Shown here one piece after another: positions 35,038 through 44,275 of a DNA stretch of 54,808 nucleotides. Origin of the DNA: an uncultured Acetatifactor sp. (GTDB lineage Bacteria > Bacillota > Clostridia > Lachnospirales > Lachnospiraceae); NCBI GenBank assembly GCA_947589075.1, contig CANQBS010000009.1:1-54808 (forward strand), given 5' to 3'. Under the pieces are notes generated by a model, which ran no database searches, was not told the origin of the DNA, and saw only the letters and a program-made list of their open reading frames with translations. Within the stretch, counting starts at the first letter, position 1. The number at the start of each line of letters is the position of its first letter. The position numbers and the translations under genes were made by a program.

Positions 35038-35444
35038 ATTTTCAGTCCTCCAAAGTTCTCCCGCCAAAACCTTCCGGCCGGATACGTCCTCAAAAATATC
35101 CCTTCCGGGTTACCGGGTACAATCCGCCGCACGAACAGCGGCAAGCCGACGGAATCGGCTTGAATTCTGCATTAGCAGAATTATCGTACCACACGCTCAA
35201 AATCATTGTACCACATTTCCGGAAGCAATGAAACCGGGAACTGAAAGGAAATTATCTTGGCTGAACTGTTACATCCTGGGGCGAAAGGGTCAGACCTGAC
35301 GAAAATATCTGTAAAATGCAGTAGCGCTTTCCACTGCTCCGTGATAAAATAGATATCGCACGATCCATTCCCATAAACCATAACGGACTAAACGCCAGTC
35401 TGTCCCGGCAGGCCCGGCAAACAGGAACGCTTCAGGAGGAACCC
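35038..35444. other. Intergenic region with hairpins and repeat fragment
   Basis: Divergent promoters should lie here. I see hairpins AAGCCGA/TCGGCTT (35152-35171) and AATTCTGC/GCAGAATT (35171-35191), and the dispersed repeat end GGCTGAACTGTTAC at 35259-35272. No gene is supported. Confidence 0.5.
35259..35272. repeat. End motif of the dispersed palindromic repeat
   Basis: GGCTGAACTGTTAC, the reverse complement of the family terminus, upstream of the NagD-like gene. No partner end is seen nearby. Confidence 0.5.
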
Positions 35445-36257
35445 ATGACTCCCCTATCTCAAAAAAAGTTGTTTTTATTCGATATAGACGGCACCCTGGC
35501 TGTGGGGGATACTCTCTATCCCGGCAGCAGAGAGCTGCTTTCCTATATTGATTCCATCGGCGGAAAAACCTATTATATCACCAACAATTCCACCAAAAGC
35601 GCCCAGGACTATATCCGGAAATTCCGCAGAAGCTTCCATCTGGAAACCACTGCGGAACAGTTTATCACATCCGGTTATATGACCCTGCGTTTTTTGCTTT
35701 CCAGGTACGCTTCCGCCAAAATCTTTGTGCTCGGCACAAAATCCTTCGTGGAAGAACTTCGCAAAAACGGTCTTCACATCACGGAAAAGGCGGAACCAGA
35801 TATCGACTGCGTCGTGGTGGGATATGACAGCGAGCTGACCTACCAGAAGCTTTCCGCGGTCTGCCAGGTGTTGTTTGAACAGGATGTCCCCTTTTACGGC
35901 ACTAACCCGGACCTGCGCTGTCCCATAGATTTCGGCTTTATCCCGGACTGCGGCTCCATCTGCGATATGATCACCGCCGCTACGGGCAAAACGCCGGTCT
36001 ATCTCGGCAAGCCCAGCAAAGAGGTGGTGGAGGTCTGCCTGGAAGCTTCCGGCTTTTCCCTGGAGGAAACCCTGGTGGTGGGGGACCGGCTTTATACCGA
36101 CATTGCCTGCGGCATCAACGGCGGCGCGGACACCTGTGTGGTCTACACCGGAGAAGCTACCCCGGAAGAAGTCCGCACCAGCCCTTTCCAACCAACCTAC
36201 GCCTTCGATACTATTCAGGGGCTGCTTGAAGCCTGCAGAGAAAACAACAAAAGATAA
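35445..36257 (+). CDS. HAD-IIA (NagD-like) phosphatase
   Basis: Haloacid dehalogenase-superfamily phosphatase. Motif I is FLFDIDGTLAVGD (residues 10-22), motif II TNNST near residue 46, the NagD-type cap follows, then GKPSKEVVE (motif III region, Lys) and VVGDRLYTDI (motif IV). Its 270 aa is normal. AGGAGGAACCC precedes the ATG. The substrate is probably a sugar phosphate or nucleoside monophosphate; it cannot be told from the sequence. Confidence 0.9.
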   Translation: MTPLSQKKLFLFDIDGTLAVGDTLYPGSRELLSYIDSIGGKTYYITNNSTKSAQDYIRKFRRSFHLETTAEQFITSGYMTLRFLLSRYASAKIFVLGTKSFVEELRKNGLHITEKAEPDIDCVVVGYDSELTYQKLSAVCQVLFEQDVPFYGTNPDLRCPIDFGFIPDCGSICDMITAATGKTPVYLGKPSKEVVEVCLEASGFSLEETLVVGDRLYTDIACGINGGADTCVVYTGEATPEEVRTSPFQPTYAFDTIQGLLEACRENNKR

Positions 36258-36285
36258 ACCCCGATTCGAACCTTTGCCTGGAGAT

Positions 36286-36357
36286 TTTTCTGCAGCGCGC
36301 ACGCGGCGGCTTCTTCTGCAGCTCATACACGCGGCTTCTGCATCTCATACGCGGCAA
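36286..36357. repeat. 20-25 bp imperfect tandem repeats
   Basis: Three units related to CTTCTGCAGCTCATACACGCGG lie between the convergent phosphatase and dipeptidase genes. Confidence 0.5.
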
Positions 36358-36363
36358 CTTCCT

Positions 36364-37437
36364 CTACAGCGTGTCCCGGTACAGACGCAGCACATTTTCA
36401 AAGAAGATCTTATCCACCTGGGAGGGGGTAAAGCCGCCCTTCACCAGGGCGTCCGCCAGACGGTCCATGCCCTGGGCGCCCTGCAGCTCTTCATGGGTGT
36501 CGATCCCGTCAAAATCGCTGCCAAGCCCCAGCACTTCAATGCCTCCTACCTTACAGATATGCTTCGCGTGGGCGACGATATCTCCTATTGTGCCGGGGTT
36601 CTCCATGCCTATGGGCTTCTGTATCAGAAAATCCGCGCAGAAATTCAGCCCCGTTACGCCCCCTCGCTCTGCCAGGGCGCGGATCATCTCATCCGTCAGG
36701 TTCCGCACATGGGGACATACCTTCCTGGCGTTGGAATGGCTGGCTGCAAAAGGCTTTTTCGTACAGCGGCACACATCCCAGAAGCCCGCATCGGACAGAT
36801 GGGACACGTCGGGGATCATCCCCAGCTCCTCCATCCTTGCCACGAACTCTTTTCCCGTCTCCGTCAGTCCGTCCCTTTCATTGGGGGTATTGAAATATGC
36901 CTTCTGCTGTGCCTCCGTCACGTTTTTCCCCGCCGCGCGGATTTTTTTCCCCATCTCCCGGTCCAGATTGGGGAACCCCAGTTCATTGGGAAAATTCCAG
37001 GTCAGGGTCATCATGCGCACGCCCATCTCGTAAAGCCGATCCAGTTTTGAGATCTCTCCCTTGCAGACGGCTCCTTCTTCCACGGTAAGCAGAGAAGAAA
37101 GCTTCCCTTCTCTCCGGTTTTTCTCAATGTCCGCAAAACGATACACCGGCGCGATGAGATCCTGGCTGCGCTCCATTTCCTCCTGATAGATCTGATACAG
37201 CGCCTGAAGCTGCTCCCAAGGATCCTCCCCGGAACCCAGGAACACAAACAGCGCAAAATTCTGCAGCAGATACCCTTTTTCCTTCAGTCTCATCAGATCG
37301 ATATGCAGCTCATTCTGCCTAAGCCCCACAGACTTTCCTTCCCGCCTGCAGTCCCGGATCCTTGAAATGGTATCGCAATGCATGTCGACTGCGTTTATTC
37401 CTCCAGTTATTTCCTCTTTTCCCCCGAAATGTTCCAA
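36364..37437 (-). CDS. Membrane dipeptidase (M19 family)
   Basis: Zinc dipeptidase of the renal dipeptidase family. The first zinc motif is VDMHCDT, the bridging Glu is in SLLTVEEGAV, and the HLSDAGFWDV, PFAASHSNAR and GLGSDFDGID motifs follow in order. Its 357 aa fits the family. The TTG at 37437 is chosen because AAGGAGG lies 8 bases upstream; the longer frame to 37494 runs into a tandem repeat. No signal peptide is visible, so it is probably cytosolic. Confidence 0.88.
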   Translation of the reverse strand: MEHFGGKEEITGGINAVDMHCDTISRIRDCRREGKSVGLRQNELHIDLMRLKEKGYLLQNFALFVFLGSGEDPWEQLQALYQIYQEEMERSQDLIAPVYRFADIEKNRREGKLSSLLTVEEGAVCKGEISKLDRLYEMGVRMMTLTWNFPNELGFPNLDREMGKKIRAAGKNVTEAQQKAYFNTPNERDGLTETGKEFVARMEELGMIPDVSHLSDAGFWDVCRCTKKPFAASHSNARKVCPHVRNLTDEMIRALAERGGVTGLNFCADFLIQKPIGMENPGTIGDIVAHAKHICKVGGIEVLGLGSDFDGIDTHEELQGAQGMDRLADALVKGGFTPSQVDKIFFENVLRLYRDTL

Positions 37438-37795
37438 TGATATCTCCTCCTTGATTCCAGTTGATTCCTTATGATTCCTTTTGACTGCATCCATGGTTCT
37501 GCTGTACCATACCCTACTGTACCATATCCTACTGTACCATATCCTACTGTGCCATGTCTGTGGCTCCTCTGTACTTCACCTGTAACCTCACTGTACCACA
37601 CCTATGGTTCCACCGTACCGTATCTGCAGCCCCTCTGTGCTGCGACTACACCCATGGCTCTCCGCATTTTCTCCGGCACATGCAACCAAAAGAAGCCGGC
37701 AGGAGCCTTCCCTCCCGCTGGCTTCCATATGCTGACAAAGCCCTCTTGCTCTGTCTTTCGTTCACTGACACGTTTTCTTTGGCTCAGGACGGGCT
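37438..37795. other. Intergenic region with 15-bp tandem repeats
   Basis: ACTGTACCATATCCT-type units repeat three to four times (37502-37554), followed by looser copies with the word TGTACC. No gene is supported. It lies between the uracil permease stop and the dipeptidase start. Confidence 0.55.
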
Positions 37796-39196
37796 TTACT
37801 TATTGCGCCCTCTCACTGCGAAATCCACTCCTGTGTCGGAGGGTATATCCTCGTCAAACACATAATCCTTGCCGGGAAGAACCGCATTGAGGACGATTCC
37901 TACGATAGCGCCCACAGCCAGGCCGGAGAAGCTGATGTTCAGGCTGCCCAACTGAAAGCCCACGGAACCGGCCGCGCTGTAATTGATGCCGATGGACAGC
38001 ACCAGGATCAGGGCCGCGATGATCACGTTGCGGCTTTTGGCAAAATCCACCCGGGTCTCCACGATGTTGCGGACACCGACTGCCGAGATCATACCGTAAA
38101 GCACCAGGGACACGCCGCCTCTGGTAGCGGCAGGCATACAGCCGATGATGGCGGCAAACTTGGGCGAGAAGGAAAACAGGATCGCCAGCACGGCTGCGAT
38201 CCGGATCACCAGGGGATCGAAGACCTTGGTTAAGGACAGCACGCCGGTATTTTCACCGTAGGTGGTATTGGCAGGCGCGCCGAAAAGGGATGCGAAAATG
38301 GTTGCCAGGCCATCCCCAAGAAGGGTGCGGTGCAGGCCGGGATCCTTAAAATAATTAATTCCCACAGTAGAGGAAATTGCGGAAATGTCCCCGATATGCT
38401 CCATCATGGTCGCCAGGGCGATGGGCATGATCATGACGATGGCGCTGACGATCATGGAAGCGTCGCCGCCAAACAGAACGGACAGACCCGTTTCATTCCA
38501 GTGAACCGGAAGCCCGATCCACTTTGCTTCCGCTAACTGTGTAAAATCAACCCTCTGCAGCACAATGGCCGTAAGATAAGAACCGATCACGCCGATGATA
38601 ATGGGAACGATCTTTATCATGCCCTTGCCCCAGATATTGCAGACCACCACCAGAACGATGGCCACAAGGGCAATGAGCCAGTCGGAAGCGCAGGCGTCGA
38701 TAGCGGACTGGGAAAGGGTCAGACCGATGGCGATAATGATGGGTCCGGTCACAATGGGCGGGAAGAAACGCATCACCTTTCCGGTACCGAATATCTTGAT
38801 CAGGCCTGCAAGCACCAGATACAGAAGCCCGGCGCAGGCCACGCCCACACAGGCGTAAGGGAGCATTTCCTTATTCGCCACCGTCAGCTCGCCGGATGCG
38901 TCCGGAAGCATGGGGGCAATAGCGGCATAGCCTCCGATAAATGCGAAGGACGATCCCAGGAAAGCGGGAACCTTCCTTTTTGTGATCAGATGGAACAGCA
39001 ATGTTCCCAGACCGGCAAAAAGCAGCGTAGTGGATACATCCAGGCCTGTCAGAATGGGAACCAGGATCGTTGCGCCAAACATGGCGAACATATGCTGGAC
39101 GCCCAGTATCAATACTTTAGGTGCCCCAAGGGACTTCGCATCATAAATGCCATTTTCTCCCAGGGTCTGCTGCGGTTTCTTCTGTTTGTCACTCAT
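37796..39196 (-). CDS. uraA: Uracil/xanthine (NCS2) permease
   Basis: NCS2-family nucleobase:cation symporter with about 14 TM segments. Family marks are GVQHMFAMFGATILVP (residues 33-48), GSSFAFIGGYAA, the GLTLSQSAID region, and GDGLATIFASLFGAPANTTYGENTGV near residue 290-315, which is the substrate-binding signature. The UraA-like NTTYGEN motif favours uracil. Its 466 aa is normal. CAGGAGG precedes the ATG. No pyrimidine gene lies beside it. Confidence 0.9.
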   Translation of the reverse strand: MSDKQKKPQQTLGENGIYDAKSLGAPKVLILGVQHMFAMFGATILVPILTGLDVSTTLLFAGLGTLLFHLITKRKVPAFLGSSFAFIGGYAAIAPMLPDASGELTVANKEMLPYACVGVACAGLLYLVLAGLIKIFGTGKVMRFFPPIVTGPIIIAIGLTLSQSAIDACASDWLIALVAIVLVVVCNIWGKGMIKIVPIIIGVIGSYLTAIVLQRVDFTQLAEAKWIGLPVHWNETGLSVLFGGDASMIVSAIVMIMPIALATMMEHIGDISAISSTVGINYFKDPGLHRTLLGDGLATIFASLFGAPANTTYGENTGVLSLTKVFDPLVIRIAAVLAILFSFSPKFAAIIGCMPAATRGGVSLVLYGMISAVGVRNIVETRVDFAKSRNVIIAALILVLSIGINYSAAGSVGFQLGSLNISFSGLAVGAIVGIVLNAVLPGKDYVFDEDIPSDTGVDFAVRGRNK

Positions 39197-39306
39197 GTCT
39201 CATTTCCTCCTGTTGAAATAAGCGGTTTTCCTGCTCATAAAAGGCTGACGCCTTCTGTTAAAAAATGTTAAAAACATCCTTTATCATAATAAACGCAAAG
39301 AGGAAA

Positions 39307-40380
39307 TCAGTCAAGTACTACTGCGTGTTCTTTCAAAAAATCTTTCCAGATGGCCACATGCTTTCCTTTTAAATGTACGCCGTCGTAAGTATAATCAGGA
39401 TTCAGTCCCCCGTTCTCATCCACCACAAGAGGATTCACATCCAGATAATAGACTTTTATATTATCCGCCAGGGCGGCGATACCGATATTTCTGTCCTCAA
39501 TTCCCTGGTTGCTGATGTAATCGCCTTTATTGGAGCGCTCTGTCGTCACCTTCATGATAGCCTGCAGATAGATGACGGCGTCCGGCTGGAGCTCCTGCAG
39601 ATGAGCCACCGCTTCCTGATAGGTATTCAGGAACCGCTCCAGATCTCCGGTTCCCATTTCATTGATCCCTACCTCCAGATAGATCTTTGCGAACTTGTTT
39701 TCCGTAAGGGCCTGCTCCACCGTGATCTTGCCGCCTTCCGGCGTATCCACGATCTCCGCTGTAAAAAGTTTAAAAATCGTGAGTCCCTTGGACACATAAA
39801 AAGTACTGATATCCGTCAGGCCGCCGTAATCATGCATGCCCACCATTCTGGAATCCCCGATAAACACCGCATCCGAGAAATAATCGTCCTCTACCGTGGT
39901 ATAGACCACATCCTCCGGGTCCCGGTAGGTCAGCTCCTGAGTGGGATCTGTTTCACCTTCCCCGGGTTCGTTTCCCTGGAAACCGCCCTCCTGGGTTCCA
40001 TCCCCCTGTGACCCGCTTTCCAGATCTCCGTCTCCCGTATTTTCCCCAGCGGAAGCTTCTCCATCCTCTTCCAGATCACCCTGAGAGGAATTCATATTTT
40101 CCTGGGTTCCCGGTTCTCCCTGGGAATCCTCCTGACCCTCCTGCGGCTTGCCATCCTCCGCCGCGTTTCCGGAGTTCCCCTCCGGTTCTTCATCGCCGGA
40201 TGTCTTTTCCCCCGACTCTTCCGTCTCAGGATTTTCCCGGAACACTCCATCCAGCCAGGTTCTGACCTCTTTTGCAGGCTCCCCCGCTGCCGCCCAGGAA
40301 TCCGTAGCAGTCATGACCACCGCGCCGCACACAAAAAATATAATGAAAAAACTCCATTTCTTCCAGAATTTCAATCCCAT
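39307..40380 (-). CDS. SGNH-hydrolase-like exported protein
   Basis: Signal anchor (residues 9-28), then a long Glu/Gly/Ser/Gln-rich linker (about residues 45-150, coded by GAGGA-rich DNA). An SGNH/GDSL-type domain follows: DAVFIGDSRMVGM carries the catalytic Ser, YLEVGINEMGTG follows, and DGVHLKG near the end holds Asp/His. It is probably an acyl esterase or O-acetyl transferase partner working outside the cell on a glycan. It is next to an MBOAT acyltransferase (20 bp), the usual pairing for polymer O-acylation. A TTG at 40374 with better spacing is an alternative start. Confidence 0.8.
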   Translation of the reverse strand: MGLKFWKKWSFFIIFFVCGAVVMTATDSWAAAGEPAKEVRTWLDGVFRENPETEESGEKTSGDEEPEGNSGNAAEDGKPQEGQEDSQGEPGTQENMNSSQGDLEEDGEASAGENTGDGDLESGSQGDGTQEGGFQGNEPGEGETDPTQELTYRDPEDVVYTTVEDDYFSDAVFIGDSRMVGMHDYGGLTDISTFYVSKGLTIFKLFTAEIVDTPEGGKITVEQALTENKFAKIYLEVGINEMGTGDLERFLNTYQEAVAHLQELQPDAVIYLQAIMKVTTERSNKGDYISNQGIEDRNIGIAALADNIKVYYLDVNPLVVDENGGLNPDYTYDGVHLKGKHVAIWKDFLKEHAVVLD

Positions 40381-40402
40381 CACCTCATATCAGAACCGGA
40401 AT

Positions 40403-41758
40403 CTAAAATCCCCGGTACATAAACACATTTTCCCCTTCCACAATGATCCTCCAGACACAGATCCAGAACAGGCTCCCCAGACAGATTAGACCCACCACAT
40501 GATCTTTCAATTTTTCGTAAACCATCTTTACAAGCGGAGTGCAGGCCAGGAAGCATATTATAAAAAGACCTCCGTAATTTTTAAGGGCGCTGCTCCAGTC
40601 CCCGGCAAATACGCTTACCCCTTCCACCAGACCGAACATCCTGCCCAGATAGATTCCAAGCTCCTTCAGATCCACGATCTCAAAGCACATCCAGGTAATG
40701 GGGATCACTGTCCAGAGATACAGATGAGGGATCACCTTCATCCCCCTCACCAGAGGAATTCTGGTAAGGAACCGCTCCAGCACGATAAAGAACCACAGCA
40801 TAAGCCCCCAGATCAGGAAATTAACGGTACCCCCGTGCCAGAGCCCCGTCAGGATCCATACCGCCAGCAGATTTAAGATGGTACGCATCTCCCCTGCCCG
40901 GTTGCCTCCCAGGGGAATATAGACATAGTTGCGGAACCACCTTCCCAGGGTAATATGCCATCTTCTGTAAAAATCCCGGACTCCCCTGGCCATATAAGGG
41001 GTTTCAAAGTTGGCGGGCAGCTTAAAGCCCAGCATCCTGCCAAGACCGATGGCCATCAGGGAATAGCCGTAAAAATCAAAATAAATCTTCAGGGAATAGG
41101 CCACCGCCCCGATCCATGCCAGGGGCGTGGAAATGCTTTCAAAGCCCGCGGTCTGCACCTCGTTCCACAGAAACCCGATCCGGTCGGCAAGGAGCACCTT
41201 GCTGGCAAGTCCCATGATAAAGACCTTGAGCCCATCCTGAATTCCCTCCAGGTTAAATTTTCTCTCCTTCAGCTCCTCCGATACATCCGAATAATTCATG
41301 ATGGGACCGGAAGTCAGACGCGGAAACATACAGACATAATCAGCAAATTTGATCGGAGAACGTTCTCTGTGAATATCTCCCCGGTATACATCCACCAGAT
41401 AGGAAATGATCTGGAAGGTATAAAAGCTGATTCCCAAAGGGAAGCCCAGCGCGCCCCCTGCGTATTTGAAAAGAACCAGTACCGCCGCGTTTCCTGTAAT
41501 TGCAGCGACAAGGATGATCTTCTGTTTTCTCTTTCCTTTTGGGCTTTTTCTTTCCTGCACTGTAAACTGCAGCCCTATGAAATAATTCACCGCCACAGAT
41601 ACCAGTAACAACGGAAGATACCTGATATCCCCAAGCGCATAAAAAACAAGACTTCCCGCCAGGAGCGTCACGTTCCTAAAGGACTTGGGAGTGATTCCAT
41701 AAAGGATTATGAAAATTGGAAGAAAATACAGTAAAAATCTTACGCTGCTGAATACCAA
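40403..41758 (-). CDS. MBOAT family O-acyltransferase
   Basis: Multi-pass acyltransferase of the AlgI/DltB/PatA group, 451 aa. Motifs: GISFYTFQIISYLVDVYRG, HITLGRWFRNYVYIPLGGN (the signature near residue 265-283) and the catalytic-His context TGLWHGGTVNFLIWG near residue 315. The start is TTG at 41758; no strong ribosome site is visible. It would pass acyl groups across the membrane to the adjacent SGNH protein. The acceptor polymer is unknown. Confidence 0.9.
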   Translation of the reverse strand: MVFSSVRFLLYFLPIFIILYGITPKSFRNVTLLAGSLVFYALGDIRYLPLLLVSVAVNYFIGLQFTVQERKSPKGKRKQKIILVAAITGNAAVLVLFKYAGGALGFPLGISFYTFQIISYLVDVYRGDIHRERSPIKFADYVCMFPRLTSGPIMNYSDVSEELKERKFNLEGIQDGLKVFIMGLASKVLLADRIGFLWNEVQTAGFESISTPLAWIGAVAYSLKIYFDFYGYSLMAIGLGRMLGFKLPANFETPYMARGVRDFYRRWHITLGRWFRNYVYIPLGGNRAGEMRTILNLLAVWILTGLWHGGTVNFLIWGLMLWFFIVLERFLTRIPLVRGMKVIPHLYLWTVIPITWMCFEIVDLKELGIYLGRMFGLVEGVSVFAGDWSSALKNYGGLFIICFLACTPLVKMVYEKLKDHVVGLICLGSLFWICVWRIIVEGENVFMYRGF

Positions 41759-42064
41759 GGCTTATCACATCTCTCGTTATATTTTTCATCCGGTCCAGGG
41801 CCTGATGTTTATCACCATTTTAAGCTCAAACAATAGTTTATACGCTTCCATGCCGTATAGCAAGCTGTTTTTTCTTAAGTTCCTGTAACAGTTCAGCCAG
41901 CCGCCTGACGAACTGTAACTAACTTAACATGAATTTGCAACAAAATAGCATACTTATCTTGTAATTTTCCATGAAATAAATTAAAATATTTTTAAAGAAT
42001 TTTTTTCATCCGAAATCTGCGGGGCAGTTGCCGATCCCGCTCCAAACGAAAGGGGCACCATATC
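41759..42064. other. Divergent intergenic region with a short palindromic repeat
   Basis: It contains promoters for the MBOAT and DUF6062 genes and a short copy of the dispersed repeat (41885-41919). AT-rich stretches at 41940-42005 suit a promoter for the rightward gene. Confidence 0.5.
41885..41919. repeat. Short copy of the dispersed palindromic repeat
   Basis: GTAACAGTTC and GAACTGTAAC close a 35-bp element that also carries AGCCAGCCGCC, as in the larger copies at 47886 and 52038. Confidence 0.65.
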
Positions 42065-42826
42065 ATGAAAGAACAGCTCTATACCATTCCCCTCAACGAC
42101 GCCATCAATGCACAGGATGAATGTCCGTTCTGCTTTATCGAAAGGAGCGTGGAGCAGGATCTGTTAGACTACGTGCTGGGAAGCGGTTCTTCCTATATGG
42201 AGGCCGACATGAGGGAGAAGACCGACAAGGCCGGTTTTTGCCGGATGCATTTCCAGAAAATGTTCGATTACGGCAATACCCTGGGGAACGCCTGGATCCT
42301 TAAAACACATTATATGCGGATGATCAGGGAAATGAACCAGCAGTTCGCTTCTTTCCGCCCCGGCAAGACCACCCTCAAGGATAAATTCCGCAAAAATGTC
42401 CAGAGCGGCAATACCATCGGCATGTGGATCGCGGAAAAGGAGGAGTCCTGCTACATCTGCGATCAGTTTAAGGACACCTACGCCCGCTATCTGGACACCT
42501 TTTTCTATATGTACCAAAAAGATGAGGATTTCCGCCGAAAGGTAAAGGAAAGCAAGGGCTTCTGCCTGCCCCACTTTAAGGATCTGTGCGAGGCGGCCGA
42601 CCTTAAGCTTCCGGACAGGGAAAAGGAAGATTTCTATGCCTGTGTGCTGCCGCTGATGCAGGAAAACATGAAGCGCCTGGCCGAGGATGTTTCCTGGCTG
42701 GTGGAAAAATTCGACTACCGCAACAAGGACGCGGACTGGAAAAATTCCAAGGACGCCATTCAAAGAGGGATGCAGAAGCTGAAAGGCGGCTACCCCGCCG
42801 ATCCGGTTTATAAAATGAACAAATAA
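42065..42826 (+). CDS. DUF6062-like protein
   Basis: Resembles a family common in Lachnospiraceae: MKEQLYTIPLNDA, then ECPFCFIER, a FCRMHFQKM segment, CYICDQF near residue 137, and GFCLPHF near residue 170. The recurring Cys-x2-Cys and C/H pairs suggest two metal-binding half-sites. The function is unknown. AAAGGGG precedes the ATG. A GC-rich terminator follows. Confidence 0.75.
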   Translation: MKEQLYTIPLNDAINAQDECPFCFIERSVEQDLLDYVLGSGSSYMEADMREKTDKAGFCRMHFQKMFDYGNTLGNAWILKTHYMRMIREMNQQFASFRPGKTTLKDKFRKNVQSGNTIGMWIAEKEESCYICDQFKDTYARYLDTFFYMYQKDEDFRRKVKESKGFCLPHFKDLCEAADLKLPDREKEDFYACVLPLMQENMKRLAEDVSWLVEKFDYRNKDADWKNSKDAIQRGMQKLKGGYPADPVYKMNK

Positions 42827-42831
42827 TCAGA

Positions 42832-42853
42832 TGCCGCAGAAACTGCGGCATCT
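42832..42853 (+). terminator. Terminator after the DUF6062 gene
   Basis: GATGCCGCAG and CTGCGGCATC pair perfectly around AAA and are followed by TTCCTT. Confidence 0.8.
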
Positions 42854-42902
42854 TCCTTAAGCAGCAAACCGAACGGACAGACAGGCGAGACCGCCGCTGT
42901 CC

Positions 42903-43505
42903 TCAACGGTATACGATCATCTTCATCATATCAAGATAGTCTTCTATCTCCTGCCGCAGAAGATCCGGCTGAAAGGTTCCGTCCCGGAAGCGTTCCGCCA
43001 TCAGCCCCCTGATGGTCAGCTCCATCATCTTCCGAAGCCTCCCTGCTTCTACGCCCTCCGGCAGCCGCGAGGTATCCACCTGGGTATAAATGATATCGTA
43101 GGCCTCCAGCAGAAGAGGGCGCTTGGGAGCGATGGCAAGCAGCGCCTCAGAACTGCTTTCCTGATTGGCCCGGTCCAGAAACATCTGCATATAAGGATAA
43201 CCCCTCAGGGCGTTTACCTTGGCCCGCTCCACCTGCTTCATCACTTCGAATAACTCCTTCTCGCGGAAATCCACCATATCCCGCAGTTCCAGCATCATGA
43301 ATCTTGCGCTGTAGTCGTAGACAAATGCATAGGTGCCCTGCTTGCTGTCAAAATAATGGAACAGCAGTCCCTTGCTGATCCCGGCTTCCTTTACGATATC
43401 ATCCGTACTCGCATGACGATATCCCTGAGTGGCAAATACCTTCAGAGCGCCGTTGATCATCCGGTCCTGTTTTTCCTTTTTCAGTTCAAAAAACCGATCA
43501 TTCAT
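42903..43505 (-). CDS. TetR-family transcriptional regulator
   Basis: 200-aa repressor. The HTH lies at residues 13-58 (DRMINGALKVFATQGY, then TSTDDIVKEAGISKGLLFHYF-type order with STDDIVKEAGISKG visible), and a helical ligand domain with Arg- and Glu-rich helices follows. AGGAGG lies upstream. It is divergent from the acidic repeat protein across a 195-bp gap, so that gene is its most likely target; the ligand is unknown. Confidence 0.9.
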   Translation of the reverse strand: MNDRFFELKKEKQDRMINGALKVFATQGYRHASTDDIVKEAGISKGLLFHYFDSKQGTYAFVYDYSARFMMLELRDMVDFREKELFEVMKQVERAKVNALRGYPYMQMFLDRANQESSSEALLAIAPKRPLLLEAYDIIYTQVDTSRLPEGVEAGRLRKMMELTIRGLMAERFRDGTFQPDLLRQEIEDYLDMMKMIVYR

Positions 43506-43699
43506 CTCCCCGTAACCTCCTGCAGCCGCAGTCTTCCCTTCGTCCCACTCATTTTAGTGTACCATAGTATTTTCCTTTATTCAACGGAAGAAATCCATTC
43601 AGCGGAATAAATTTTAAAAAATGCACATAATCCCTTTTCATTTTTGCAAAATAGTATTAAGATAGAGTATGTGAAACACATTTCGAAAGGAGTACTGTC

Positions 43700-44206
43700 A
43701 TGTCCAAAAAGGTTGGCAAGATTTTATTGCTTGGCGCTGCCGTAAGCGCCGCCGCTGCCGCTGCTTATTATTTCCTTCAAAAGAAAAATGCCTCAGACAC
43801 TGAAGAAAAGAGCGATGAGGACTACGATGATTTCAGCGATGAAGAAGAGGATGAGATTCGCTCCTATGTATCCTTGAGCGGCGACGAGACCGCGCCGGAA
43901 GCTTCTTTTGCTGCAAAGGATACCGACAACCAGGAAGCCGGGAACGCGGCAGAGGCTGAAACAGCGGCAGGAACTGAGGCGGAGACAGACGCTGAAACAG
44001 CAACAGAGGCGGAGACAGACGCTGAAACAGCGGCAGGGGCTGAAGCTGAAGCGGAAGCAGAGGCGGAAACAGAAGCTGAAGCCGGAACTGAAACCGAATC
44101 AGATATGGAAGCTGAAAATGAGACTGAGACCGGGGCAGATGCCGAAGTAGAAGAATTCTTTGATGACGAAGACGATGACCTGGTAAAGGTTCCTTCCGAG
44201 GAATGA
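43700..44206 (+). CDS. Acidic repeat protein with N-terminal TM (168 aa)
   Basis: Not recognised. A TM segment covers residues 8-25 (KILLLGAAVSAAAAAAYYFL), followed by a very acidic region and about 15 imperfect Glu-Ala-Glu-Thr repeats (residues 80-150), then an acidic DDEDDDL end. It is probably a membrane-tethered, disordered acidic surface or periplasmic tail. GAAAGGAG precedes the ATG. It lies opposite the TetR gene. Confidence 0.7.
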   Translation: MSKKVGKILLLGAAVSAAAAAAYYFLQKKNASDTEEKSDEDYDDFSDEEEDEIRSYVSLSGDETAPEASFAAKDTDNQEAGNAAEAETAAGTEAETDAETATEAETDAETAAGAEAEAEAEAETEAEAGTETESDMEAENETETGADAEVEEFFDDEDDDLVKVPSEE

Positions 44207-44250
44207 TCCTAGCTGCCAGATCGGTCTTTATCTGGCGATATAAGAAATAA

Positions 44251-44275
44251 GGGAGAGCCTGCTCTCCCTTATAAC
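44251..44275. terminator. Bidirectional hairpin between convergent genes
   Basis: AAGGGAGAGC and GCTCTCCCTT pair with a 2-base loop; it overlaps the end of the leftward MocR gene. A second hairpin GCCAGAT/ATCTGGC lies at 44216-44237. Confidence 0.6.

Noticed and set aside
35152..35191. Riboswitch upstream of the membrane protein
   Set aside because: Only two simple hairpins without conserved aptamer words; no family could be matched.
36258..36285. tRNA T-loop-like GATTCGAACC
   Set aside because: The reverse complement looks like a T-loop, but the flanking bases do not form a T-stem, and no anticodon or acceptor stem can be folded.
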